From the NCBI RefSeq assembly GCF_003052515.2, contig NZ_QARE02000022.1, positions 20,898 to 84,897 of the forward strand: a stretch of 64,000 bases of DNA, read 5' to 3'. The DNA is from Pseudomonas sp. RIT409 (GTDB lineage Bacteria > Pseudomonadota > Gammaproteobacteria > Pseudomonadales > Pseudomonadaceae). Positions 1-8,122 of this stretch are shown in pieces. A program made the position numbers and the translations under genes. Positions within the stretch are counted from its first letter, which is position 1. Each line of letters begins with the position of its first letter. The notes beneath the pieces were generated by a model. That model did not search any database. It was not told where the DNA came from and saw only the letters and a list, made by a program, of their open reading frames with translations.

Positions 1-1
1 G

Positions 2-1084
2 CTGGAGCGGGACTTTGTCGGCGCCCATTCCAGCGGCGTGAACTATGGCGGGGTGCGCCGCCAGGGGCGTCCGCTGTCTCAGTTACCGCTTTCGCAACGG
101 GCGCACGGGATCTGGGCAGACCTGCACAACCTGATCGGCATCGATGGCGAATACCAGCGCTCCGGCCATTTGAAACTGGCGCGCAGCGAACAGGACATGG
201 CGGCGCTGGAGGCTTACGAACGGGCGGCTCGGGGCTTCGGTCTGAACCTGCGACTGCTCGACCGCGTTCAACTGCGTGCTCGCTTTCCCTGGGCCGGCGA
301 TGTTGCCGTGGGAGCGTCGCTGTGCGCCGACGATGGTCACGCCAATCCGCGGCTCGTCTCTCCCGCATTTGCTTTTGCAGCGCGGCGTGCCGGCGCTCAG
401 GTGGAGGAACAGGCTCGCGTCATTGAAGTTACCCATGACGGCCTGGCCTTCAGAGTCCGCACAGCCCATGGCACCCAGTGGCGCGCGCCCTGGCTGCTCA
501 ATTGCGCAGGCGCCTGGGCTGCCGACCTCGCTGCACAATTCGGCGAACCGGTGCCGATGCGCTCGGGCCACCCGGCGATGCTGGTCACCGAACCGTTGCC
601 CCTGTTCATGGACGTCAGCACCGGCGTCGAAGGCGGCGGTATCTATGCACGACAGGTCGCTCGGGGCAATTGCGTGCTCGGCGGTGGCCAAGGCTTCGCG
701 CTCGACCCGGGCAGAGCCCGGCCCGGGCAGGCGGCGATTCTGGAAATACTGCGCAACGCCGGTGAACTCTACCCGCCGCTGGCAGGCGCACAGGCGATCC
801 GCACCTGGAGCGGCACCGAAGGCTACCTGCCGGACCGCGAACCGGTGCTGGGGGCCAGCGCCACGCAACCGGGTCTGTTGCACGGTTTCGGCTTTGCAGG
901 TTCCGGTTTCCAGATCGGCCCGGCCGCGGGTCAGGCGCTGGCGCAGATCGTCTGCGACGGGGCGCCCGACATCGCCCTGGATGCCTTTTCGATTTCCCGA
1001 TTTCAAGCGGTACCGCCTGCCCCTGCCGTGCCCCCGCGCACGGATAACGTTATCCCTTTGCTCAGAGGAACATCGCAGCCATGA
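2..1084 (+). CDS. FAD-dependent oxidoreductase, DAO family (5' truncated by window)
   Basis: The reading frame is open from base 2, so the start and the N-terminal Rossmann GxGxxG segment lie outside the window. What remains (about 360 residues) begins with a HSSGVNYGGVRRQGR segment, the conserved region of glycine/D-amino-acid/sarcosine oxidase-like (DAO) flavoproteins just after the FAD-binding motif. The C-terminus has the family's second FAD contact (LLHGFGFAGSGFQIGPAAG). Such enzymes oxidise amines or amino acids to imines using FAD. The stop codon overlaps the ATG of the next gene (ATGA), so the two are translationally coupled, and the oxidase probably acts on the solute captured by that binding protein. 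The substrate cannot be named from sequence. Confidence 0.85.
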   Translation: MERDFVGAHSSGVNYGGVRRQGRPLSQLPLSQRAHGIWADLHNLIGIDGEYQRSGHLKLARSEQDMAALEAYERAARGFGLNLRLLDRVQLRARFPWAGDVAVGASLCADDGHANPRLVSPAFAFAARRAGAQVEEQARVIEVTHDGLAFRVRTAHGTQWRAPWLLNCAGAWAADLAAQFGEPVPMRSGHPAMLVTEPLPLFMDVSTGVEGGGIYARQVARGNCVLGGGQGFALDPGRARPGQAAILEILRNAGELYPPLAGAQAIRTWSGTEGYLPDREPVLGASATQPGLLHGFGFAGSGFQIGPAAGQALAQIVCDGAPDIALDAFSISRFQAVPPAPAVPPRTDNVIPLLRGTSQP

Positions 1085-2136
1085 ATACCCTCAGATCCCT
1101 TAAACGCCTCGCCCTGACCGGTCTGCCACTGGCGGCCACCGCACTGGCATCGACCACCGTCCATGCGCAAACCACCCTGTACCTGGGGATGAACGGCGGC
1201 ACCATGGAACGGCTGTATGCCGATCAGGTACTGCCTGCGTTCGAGAAGGCCAACGACGTCAAGGTGGTGATCGTCCCCGGCACCTCCTCGGACATTCTCG
1301 CCAAGGTCCAGGCCAGCAAGGACAACCCGCAGATGCACGTCATGTTTCTCGACGACGGCATCATGTACCGCGCGATTTCCATGGGGCTGTGCGGCAAGCT
1401 TCAGCCGAGCGCAACCCTCGCGGACATTCCGGCCAAGGGCAAGATCAAGGACGAAGCCGTGGCAGTGAGCCTGGGCGTCACCGGTCTGGCGTACAACAGC
1501 AAGATGTTTCAGGAGAACGGCTGGAGCGCGCCAACTTCCTGGGCGGACATGGCAGACAAACGCTACAAGGACAAGCTGGTGTTCCAGTCGCTGGCCTCCA
1601 GCACCTTCGGCCTGCACGGCTTCCTGATGTTCAACCGCTTGCAGGGCGGCACCGAAACCAATGTCGAGCCCGGCTTCAAGGCGTGGCCGAAGACCGTGGG
1701 GCCGAATGTGCTGGAATACATCGCCAGTTCCGCAAAGATTTCCGAAATGGTTCAGACCGGCGAGGCCGCCCTGTTCCCGCTGACGCCGACGCAGGTCACC
1801 GCGCTCAAGCTCAAAGGCGTGCCCGTTGAGTACGCGCCGCCCAAGGAAGGCGCCGTGGTGCTGAACGTCGCCGAATGCACCATTGCCAATAACGATCAAC
1901 CCGAGCTGGCGCAGAAACTGGCGGAATTCCTGCTCACTCCGCAGGCGCAATCTCCGGCGCTGGAACTGGGTGACCAGATCCCGTCCAATCCGAAAACGCC
2001 GACGAGCGACCGCACCCGCGGGCAGGTCGAGGCCATGAACAAGTACCTGGAAACAGCGGTGACCATCGATTGGGATCAAGTCAATCAGGTGCGTCCGGAG
2101 TGGAACGCTCGCTGGAGCCGAACCATCGAGCGGTAG
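1081..2136 (+). CDS. Periplasmic polyamine-type ABC substrate-binding protein
   Basis: 351 residues with a clear Sec signal peptide (basic MNTLRSLKR, hydrophobic core, cleavage after VHA near residue 29). The mature part begins TTLYLGMNGGTMERL and follows the bacterial solute-binding family 1 pattern of PotD/PotF-like proteins, which deliver spermidine, putrescine or related amines to an ABC permease. The start overlaps the stop of the upstream FAD oxidase by four bases. No permease or ATPase gene follows, so the rest of the transporter is presumably upstream of the window. Substrate identity is inference from family only. Confidence 0.85.
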   Translation: MNTLRSLKRLALTGLPLAATALASTTVHAQTTLYLGMNGGTMERLYADQVLPAFEKANDVKVVIVPGTSSDILAKVQASKDNPQMHVMFLDDGIMYRAISMGLCGKLQPSATLADIPAKGKIKDEAVAVSLGVTGLAYNSKMFQENGWSAPTSWADMADKRYKDKLVFQSLASSTFGLHGFLMFNRLQGGTETNVEPGFKAWPKTVGPNVLEYIASSAKISEMVQTGEAALFPLTPTQVTALKLKGVPVEYAPPKEGAVVLNVAECTIANNDQPELAQKLAEFLLTPQAQSPALELGDQIPSNPKTPTSDRTRGQVEAMNKYLETAVTIDWDQVNQVRPEWNARWSRTIER

Positions 2137-2189
2137 CACACCGGGCGTGTATGCCCCGGTGATGGCTGCGACCTGCAACCCGTTCTGAC

Positions 2190-2221
2190 GGCAAACCCCT
2201 GCTCAAGGAGTGGGGTTTGCC
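2190..2221. terminator. Hairpin between convergent genes
   Basis: A perfect 10-bp stem, GGCAAACCCC paired with GGGGTTTGCC around a 12-base loop, lies between the binding-protein gene and the convergent kinase gene. No U tract follows on either strand, so it is a weak or bidirectional terminator candidate. Confidence 0.5.
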
Positions 2222-2241
2222 AACGAACTCAGCGCGGCAGC

Positions 2242-3948
2242 CTAGCGCAGCAATCCCTCGATACCGGCAATCAGGCCTTCCAGGCTCACAGGCTTGTTCA
2301 TGATCACCGCGCCGGCCTGACAGCCCGCGCGCACCGCTTCGATGTCCGCGTGCCCGGTGAGCAGCAACACCGGCAGTCCTGGCCAGATCTCGCGCAGTAC
2401 GCGAAACAGCGCCACTCCGCTGAAATCGCCCATGGCGCAATCACTGACGACGATATCCGGCACGCGACGGCGTATCGACTCAATCGCTGCGAAACCACTC
2501 GACACCGACTCCACCGCGTAACCGGCGTCCATTAGCAGCCCGGCCATGACGTCTCGAAGGCGGTCGTCATCGTCCACCAGCAAGACCTTCGCTCCCCGAG
2601 CTGGCAAAGCAGCTGCCGATGCTGTCGAGTGGGCTGGCGCTTGCGCGATCGTCCCGTCTACGCCCTCGCGTATCTTGAGCAGCAGGCTCACCGTGGTGCC
2701 GCCTGCGCCGCCGCACTGCAAGGTCACGTTGCCTCCTGCCTGGGCGGCGAACGCCGATACCTGCGAAAGCCCAAGCCCCGTGCCCTTCCCGGCTTGCTTG
2801 GTGGTGAAGAACGGCTCGAACGCCTGTCGGGCAATCGCTTCAGGAATGCCAGGGCCGTCGTCTTCGACGGTCAACTCCACATAGACGCCGTCGCTCAGCG
2901 CCGCGTGATCGGTGAGTGACAGCACCCGGGTCGCCACGCGAATGCTCCCCGCCCCGCCCATCGCATCCCGTGCGTTGACCAGCAGATTGAGAACCGCAGC
3001 TTCCAGTTGCGTGGCGTCACAAAGCACCCAGGCAGGCGTCGAGTCCAGCTCGAACAGCAGCTTGATGTCCGGGCTCAGCACACGGCCGAACAATTCCTCG
3101 AGGCCGCGCAATTCCGCGCTCACGTCCAGCAGGCTGAGCGCCGAAGGGTCCTGGCGGGTGAAGGCCAGCAGTTGCGCGATCAAGGTCGAGCCTTTGTTCA
3201 CGGCCTGCAGACCGACCGAAGCCCAGCGCAGAACGTCTTCGGGCTTCTGCGCCTTGCGCTCGATGAATTGCAGGCTGGCGCTGATCGCCTGGAGCAGGTT
3301 GTTGAAGTCATGGGCAATGCCGCTGGTCAGTTGCCCGATCACCGACACCCGCTGGTCCTGGCGCAATTGGGCATGGGCGGTTCGGTCATCACCCAGTGCG
3401 TCGATCACCTTGCGGCTCAAACTGCGGGTCTGTTCGTCTTTGAGCAGGCTGAATTCACGCAGCTGCATCAGGGCTGACGTCTGGCGGGCCAACGCCTCGA
3501 GCGCGGCAGCCTGAGCCGGGTTCAGAGTGCGCGGAACCCTGTCGATCACACACACGGTGCCGAGCACCGCACCGTGTTCGGTCACGATGGGCGCACCGGC
3601 ATAGAACCGGATGAAGGGTTCACCCAGCACCAACGGATTCTGGGCGAAGCGCTCATCCAGCGTAGCGTCCTCCACGATCAGCAGTTGCGCCGGTTGAAGG
3701 ATGGCATGGGCGCAAAACGCCTGATCACGATGGGTTTCGCGCACAGGCAAGCCGACGCAGGCCTTGAACCATTGACGTTCGCGGTCGATGAGCGAAACCA
3801 GGGCAATCGGGGTTTCGCAGATCAGCGCGGCCAATGAGACGATGTCGTCGAAGGCCTGCTCGGGCAGACTGTCGAGGATGTGCAGGCGCTCCAAGGCCTC
3901 GATACGTCGAGCTTCGTCAAGCGGGAGCGGCGCGGGGCGATGGGTCAT
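2242..3948 (-). CDS. Soluble hybrid sensor histidine kinase (GAF-HisKA-HATPase-REC)
   Basis: 568 residues from the chosen ATG (MTHRPAPLPLDEA); a start 28 codons further upstream is open but its extension looks unlike coding sequence. Residues about 20-160 form a GAF domain of the type with an RLHILDSLPEQAFDDI start. The phosphoacceptor box is GIAHDFNNLL with His near 213. N-box (NLLVNARDAM), GPGIP and GTGLGLS motifs mark an intact ATPase domain. The C-terminal receiver (about 450-566) has KVLLVDDDD, phosphoacceptor Asp in VVSDCAMGD, and the conserved Lys in MNKP. There are no membrane segments, so it senses a cytoplasmic signal. No output regulator lies beside it. Confidence 0.88.
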   Translation of the reverse strand: MTHRPAPLPLDEARRIEALERLHILDSLPEQAFDDIVSLAALICETPIALVSLIDRERQWFKACVGLPVRETHRDQAFCAHAILQPAQLLIVEDATLDERFAQNPLVLGEPFIRFYAGAPIVTEHGAVLGTVCVIDRVPRTLNPAQAAALEALARQTSALMQLREFSLLKDEQTRSLSRKVIDALGDDRTAHAQLRQDQRVSVIGQLTSGIAHDFNNLLQAISASLQFIERKAQKPEDVLRWASVGLQAVNKGSTLIAQLLAFTRQDPSALSLLDVSAELRGLEELFGRVLSPDIKLLFELDSTPAWVLCDATQLEAAVLNLLVNARDAMGGAGSIRVATRVLSLTDHAALSDGVYVELTVEDDGPGIPEAIARQAFEPFFTTKQAGKGTGLGLSQVSAFAAQAGGNVTLQCGGAGGTTVSLLLKIREGVDGTIAQAPAHSTASAAALPARGAKVLLVDDDDRLRDVMAGLLMDAGYAVESVSSGFAAIESIRRRVPDIVVSDCAMGDFSGVALFRVLREIWPGLPVLLLTGHADIEAVRAGCQAGAVIMNKPVSLEGLIAGIEGLLR

Positions 3949-4407
3949 GGGTTCACGCTGGTAAGGGGGCTGGCAGAAAGCGACATGCTCAATCGGATCG
4001 GCGATCCTGCTGTCGGTTCCCCAGTGCATCATGCCAATTCGCTGGCAATGGGGATAGCGATAAATGGCCTTTCGCTCTCACCGCCGGTCTTCTTGCGCGC
4101 GCATGGGCCATCTCGAAGGGTTGCACACCGACCGAAACAGCGGGCGATAGAGCATATCGATGAGATGATCGGAACAAGCGATTGGACGCTCTGGCCCCGG
4201 ATCGGTAGCTTGCTCACTACCTGATTACGCTTTTTCTGGCGTTTCTGCGATGCGGTGTGAAGTCGCACACCGACACCCTCAAATGGATAGGCGCCGTGGC
4301 TCACAGCACGCTCGCGCATCAAGACCGGACGCTTGACCCATCATTAATCGTTGCCTGGCGCGTGACTGAGTGTCGTGCCATCGGCCTTTGCGTGCGAGTT
4401 TGAACAC
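3949..4407. other. Intergenic region between divergent kinase and FNT channel genes
   Basis: About 460 bases without a credible gene. It must hold the divergent promoters. A short hairpin, GGTGTGA-N2-TCGCACACC (around 4253-4270), is the only structure noticed; no clear FNR or NarL site was found by eye. Confidence 0.4.
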
Positions 4408-5220
4408 ATGTCCATCAACACCCCCCAACAAATCGCCGAGCTCACCATCGAGGCCGGCGTGAAGAAATCCCGGCTGCCAGTGTCCGCGATCCTGGTACTG
4501 GGTTTCCTGGCAGGCGCCTTCATCGCCCTGGGTTTTCTGCTGGACATTCACGTCAGCACCATGATCCCCGGCCCATGGGCCTCGTTGGGTAATTTGCTGG
4601 GTGCAGCGGTGTTTCCCATCGGGCTGATCCTGGTCATCCTGGCGGGCGGCGAGTTGCTCACCGGCAACATGATGACCCTTCCCACAGCGCTGTTTGCCGG
4701 GCGCATCTCAGTGGGCGCGGTGCTGGGCAACTGGGCGCTGGTCACTTTCGCCAACCTGCTGGGCGCAATGTTCATTGCCTATTTTTTCGGCCATGTGCTG
4801 GGGCTGACCGAAGGCGTTTACCTGGCCAAAACCGTGGCGATCGCCAAAGCCAAGGCGAGTGCCGACTTCGGTCAAGCGTTCATTTCCGGCATCGGCTGCA
4901 ACTGGCTGGTGTGCCTGGCGGTCTGGCTGTCGTACGCCAGCAAGGACGTCACCGGCAAGATCATCGGCATGTGGTTTCCCATCATGGCCTTCGTCGCGAT
5001 CGGCTTCCAGCACGTGGTGGCGAACATGTTCGTGATCCCGGCGGCCATTTTTGCCGATGCGTTGAACTGGGGCGTCTTCGTGGAAAATATCGGCGCGGTG
5101 TTCCTGGGCAACGCGGTGGGGGGTGCAATTTTCGTCGGTCTGGCGTATTACGTGTCCTATTCGAAAGCTGAACGGGCGCATGACGTGATGGTCGAGCCGC
5201 CGGTCAGCCAGAAGATTTGA
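4408..5220 (+). CDS. Formate/nitrite transporter (FNT) family channel
   Basis: 270 residues from the ATG giving MSINTPQQIAEL; an ATG 11 codons upstream is also open. About six hydrophobic segments are visible, with FNT hallmarks: LLGAAVFPIGLILVILAGGELLTGN in the first half and the related IGFQHVVANMFVIPAAIF in the second, i.e. the internally repeated helix-break-helix fold. These inner-membrane pentameric channels move formate, nitrite or hydrosulfide. The next gene on the same strand is moaA, needed for the molybdenum cofactor of formate dehydrogenase and nitrate reductase, which fits formate handling; that link is inference. Confidence 0.9.
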   Translation: MSINTPQQIAELTIEAGVKKSRLPVSAILVLGFLAGAFIALGFLLDIHVSTMIPGPWASLGNLLGAAVFPIGLILVILAGGELLTGNMMTLPTALFAGRISVGAVLGNWALVTFANLLGAMFIAYFFGHVLGLTEGVYLAKTVAIAKAKASADFGQAFISGIGCNWLVCLAVWLSYASKDVTGKIIGMWFPIMAFVAIGFQHVVANMFVIPAAIFADALNWGVFVENIGAVFLGNAVGGAIFVGLAYYVSYSKAERAHDVMVEPPVSQKI

Positions 5221-5296
5221 ACCTTGAGCCATGTGCTTCGTCCGTTCATAGCACACGACGCCTGATCTGCCACGCAACACGCTGCCGAGAAAACGC

Positions 5297-6295
5297 ATGT
5301 CCAACCGGGTTTTGATAGACGGCTATTCACGCAAAGTCGATTACGTTCGATTGTCGGTGACCGACCGTTGTGATTTTCGTTGCGTGTATTGCATGGCCGA
5401 AGAGATGACCTTTCTGCCGCGCCAACAGATTCTGTCGCTGGAGGAAATCCAGCAGATCGCCGAACGGTTCGTCGCGCTGGGCACGAAAAAGATCCGCCTG
5501 ACCGGCGGCGAGCCGCTGGTCCGTTCGGGAATCGTCGGGCTGTGCAAGAACATTGCTGCCCTCCCCGGGCTGCGCGAATTGTGCATGACCACCAATGGGT
5601 CGCAACTGGACAAGCTCGCCGCGCCGCTGTTCGAGGCCGGGCTCAAACGCCTCAACATCAGCCTGGACAGCCTGGACCCGGAGCGTTTCAAAGCCCTGAC
5701 CCGCACCGGTGACCTGTCGAAGGTCATCGCCGGGATCGACGCCGCCAACGCTGCCGGGTTCACCCGAACCAAGCTCAACTGTGTGGTGATGCAGGGGCGT
5801 AACGACCACGAAATCAACGACCTGGTCGCCTTTGCCATCGACCGAGGGCTGGACATCACTTTCATCGAGGAAATGCCGCTGGGGGCGATCAGCGAGCACA
5901 GTCGCGCCGAGTCGTTTTTTTCCAGCGAGCAGGTGCGCGACCGTATTGCCGAGCGCTACACGCTCGTCCACTCCACCGAGTCGACTCAAGGGCCGTCACG
6001 CTACTGGCGAATCGCGGAAGCGCCGGATATCCGCGTGGGCTTCATTTCCCCGCACAGCCACAACTTCTGCGCCACCTGCAATCGCGTGCGGGTGACCGTC
6101 GAAGGGCGCTTGCTGCTGTGCCTGGGCAATGAGCATTCGGCGGACCTCAAGGCGGTCCTCAGGGCCAACCCCGGCCAACCGGAAAAGCTGGAGACCGCCA
6201 TTGTCGAGGCCATGAAGCTCAAGCCCTACCGGCACACCTTCGAAATCAACGACGATGTGCAGGTCGTGCGCTTCATGAACATGACCGGCGGCTGA
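5297..6295 (+). CDS. moaA: GTP 3',8-cyclase MoaA
   Basis: 332 residues, full length. This radical SAM enzyme converts GTP to 3',8-cyclo-7,8-dihydro-GTP, the first step of molybdenum cofactor synthesis. The N-terminal cluster motif is CDFRCVYC (CxxxCxxC), followed by LTGGEPLVR. The second C-terminal [4Fe-4S] site is represented by FCATCNRVRVTVEGRLLLCLG (the CxxC...C pattern). The protein ends in MNMTGG, the conserved GG tail needed for activity. It lies 76 bases after the FNT channel gene on the same strand and could share its transcript. Pseudomonads often carry a second moaA elsewhere; that cannot be judged here. Confidence 0.95.
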   Translation: MSNRVLIDGYSRKVDYVRLSVTDRCDFRCVYCMAEEMTFLPRQQILSLEEIQQIAERFVALGTKKIRLTGGEPLVRSGIVGLCKNIAALPGLRELCMTTNGSQLDKLAAPLFEAGLKRLNISLDSLDPERFKALTRTGDLSKVIAGIDAANAAGFTRTKLNCVVMQGRNDHEINDLVAFAIDRGLDITFIEEMPLGAISEHSRAESFFSSEQVRDRIAERYTLVHSTESTQGPSRYWRIAEAPDIRVGFISPHSHNFCATCNRVRVTVEGRLLLCLGNEHSADLKAVLRANPGQPEKLETAIVEAMKLKPYRHTFEINDDVQVVRFMNMTGG

Positions 6296-6301
6296 CGCCG
6301 G
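6285..6301. terminator. GC-rich hairpin at the moaA 3' end
   Basis: CCGGCG-GCTGA-CGCCGG spans the moaA stop codon. No T tract follows, so terminator function is weakly supported; moaA and pgm converge with only 23 bases between them. Confidence 0.3.
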
Positions 6302-6318
6302 CCCCGTTCCCTGGTGGC

Positions 6319-7965
6319 TTACTTCGGCGCGATCGCAGCGTCGACCAGCACCTGCGCTTCGGCCACCAGACGCTTGAGGTGCTCCTCGCCCTTGAAGCTC
6401 TCGGCGTAGATTTTGTAGATGTCCTCGGTCCCGGACGGACGCGCCGCGAACCAGCCGTTTTCAGTCATGACTTTCAAACCGCCGATGGCCTGATCGTTGC
6501 CTGGCGCCTTGCTGAGAATCTGCTGGATCTTCTCGCCCGCCAGTTCGGTGGACGTCACCTGCTCCGGCGACAGCTTGCTCAGCAACGCCTTCTGCTCGAA
6601 ATTGGCCTTGGCCTCCACGCGAGTGGACACCGGTTCACCCAGTTCGTCGGTCAACGCCTTGTACACCTCGCTCGGATCGCGGCCCTTGCGCGCACGAATC
6701 TCGGCCGCCAGCAGGGAGGGAATCAAACCATCCTTGTCGGTGCTCCAGACCGAGCCGTCGCGGCGCAGGAACGACGCGCCTGCACTTTCCTCGCCACCGA
6801 AGCCGAGCGAGCCTTCGAACAAGCCCTCGGCGAAGAATTTGAAGCCGACCGGCACTTCGTAGAGGCGACGACCCAGACGCTGGGTCACGCGGTCGATCAT
6901 GCCGCTGCTGACAACGGTCTTGCCGACGGCGGCATCGGCGCGCCATTCAGGGCGATTCTGGAACAGGTAATCGATCGCCACCGCCAGGTAGTTGTTCGGC
7001 GCCAGCAGGCCCCCGGTGGGCGTCACGATGCCATGCCGGTCATGATCCGGGTCGCAGGCGAAAGCCACCTGGAAGCGATCCTTCAACCCGATCAGGCCTT
7101 GCATGGCGTAATTCGAGGACGGGTCCATACGGATCTTGCCGTCCCAGTCGACGCTCATGAAGCGGAAGGTCGGATCGACATGCTGGTTCACCACCTCCAG
7201 ATTCAGGCCGTAGTGCTCGCCAATCGCCGACCAGTAACGCACCCCTGCGCCGCCCAGCGGATCGACGCCCAGACGCAGACCGGCACCGCGGATGGCGTCC
7301 ATGTCGATGACGTTTTGCAGGTCCGCGACGTAGGTGTTGAGGTAGTCATGCCGGTGGGTGGTCGCCGCACGCAGCGCCTTTTCATGGCTCATGCGGCTGA
7401 CACCGACGATCTTCTCGGCCAGCAGCTCGTTCGCCTTGTTCTCGATCCACTTGGTGATGTGCGAATCGGCCGGGCCGCCATTGGGCGGGTTGTATTTGAA
7501 ACCGCCGCTCTCCGGTGGGTTGTGCGACGGGGTGATGACGATGCCGTCGGCAAGGCCCGAAGTGCGGCCTTTGTTGTAGCAAATGATCGCGTGGGACACG
7601 GCCGGAGTGGGCGTGTATTCATCGCCTTCAGAGATCATCACGTTGACGCCATTGGCCGCCAGCACTTCCAGCGCCGAGGCCGCAGCGGGCGTAGACAGCG
7701 CGTGGGTGTCGGCCCCAAGAAACAGGGGGCCGTCGATGCCATGGGCCTGACGGTACAGGCAGATGGCCTGACTGATCGCAAGTACGTGCCATTCGTTGAA
7801 GCTCAAGTCGAACGAGCTGCCACGATGGCCGGAGGTACCAAAGGAAACCCGCTGGGTCGGCACCGAGGCATCGGGCTGCCCGGTGTAATACGCCGTGACC
7901 AGACGAGGAAGATCGACCAGCAATTCTGCAGGCGCCAGTTTGCCCGCGAATGGACTGATACTCAT
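6319..7965 (-). CDS. pgm: Phosphoglucomutase (alpha-D-glucose-phosphate-specific)
   Basis: 548 residues, the usual length for the family. It interconverts glucose 1-phosphate and glucose 6-phosphate in the cytoplasm, linking glycolysis with glycogen/trehalose and UDP-glucose synthesis. Key segments are the N-terminal FGTSGHRGSS, the active-site phosphoserine loop VITPSHNPPESGG, a metal-binding loop with DPDHDRHG, and the C-terminal phosphate-binding RPSGTEDIYKIY. An ATG with an adequate purine-rich leader begins MSISPFAGK. It converges with moaA and lies downstream of the helicase gene on the same strand (157-base gap). Confidence 0.95.
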   Translation of the reverse strand: MSISPFAGKLAPAELLVDLPRLVTAYYTGQPDASVPTQRVSFGTSGHRGSSFDLSFNEWHVLAISQAICLYRQAHGIDGPLFLGADTHALSTPAAASALEVLAANGVNVMISEGDEYTPTPAVSHAIICYNKGRTSGLADGIVITPSHNPPESGGFKYNPPNGGPADSHITKWIENKANELLAEKIVGVSRMSHEKALRAATTHRHDYLNTYVADLQNVIDMDAIRGAGLRLGVDPLGGAGVRYWSAIGEHYGLNLEVVNQHVDPTFRFMSVDWDGKIRMDPSSNYAMQGLIGLKDRFQVAFACDPDHDRHGIVTPTGGLLAPNNYLAVAIDYLFQNRPEWRADAAVGKTVVSSGMIDRVTQRLGRRLYEVPVGFKFFAEGLFEGSLGFGGEESAGASFLRRDGSVWSTDKDGLIPSLLAAEIRARKGRDPSEVYKALTDELGEPVSTRVEAKANFEQKALLSKLSPEQVTSTELAGEKIQQILSKAPGNDQAIGGLKVMTENGWFAARPSGTEDIYKIYAESFKGEEHLKRLVAEAQVLVDAAIAPK

Positions 7966-8122
7966 GCGAAACCTCCGTGGATGGGAAAGCCAGAAAACAT
8001 TAGGTGAGAAAGTAGACCGTTGTGCGGCAGTTTACTGGCAGTTGGACCGCCCTGCTTGGGTATCGATCCGTAAACCCTTGAGTCGATTGTCCGCCCCGCC
8101 CCGCTGGACGAAAGCGCCTTGG

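Noticed and set aside
6379..8007. 542-codon open frame opposite pgm
   Set aside because: Entirely antisense to an unambiguous phosphoglucomutase.
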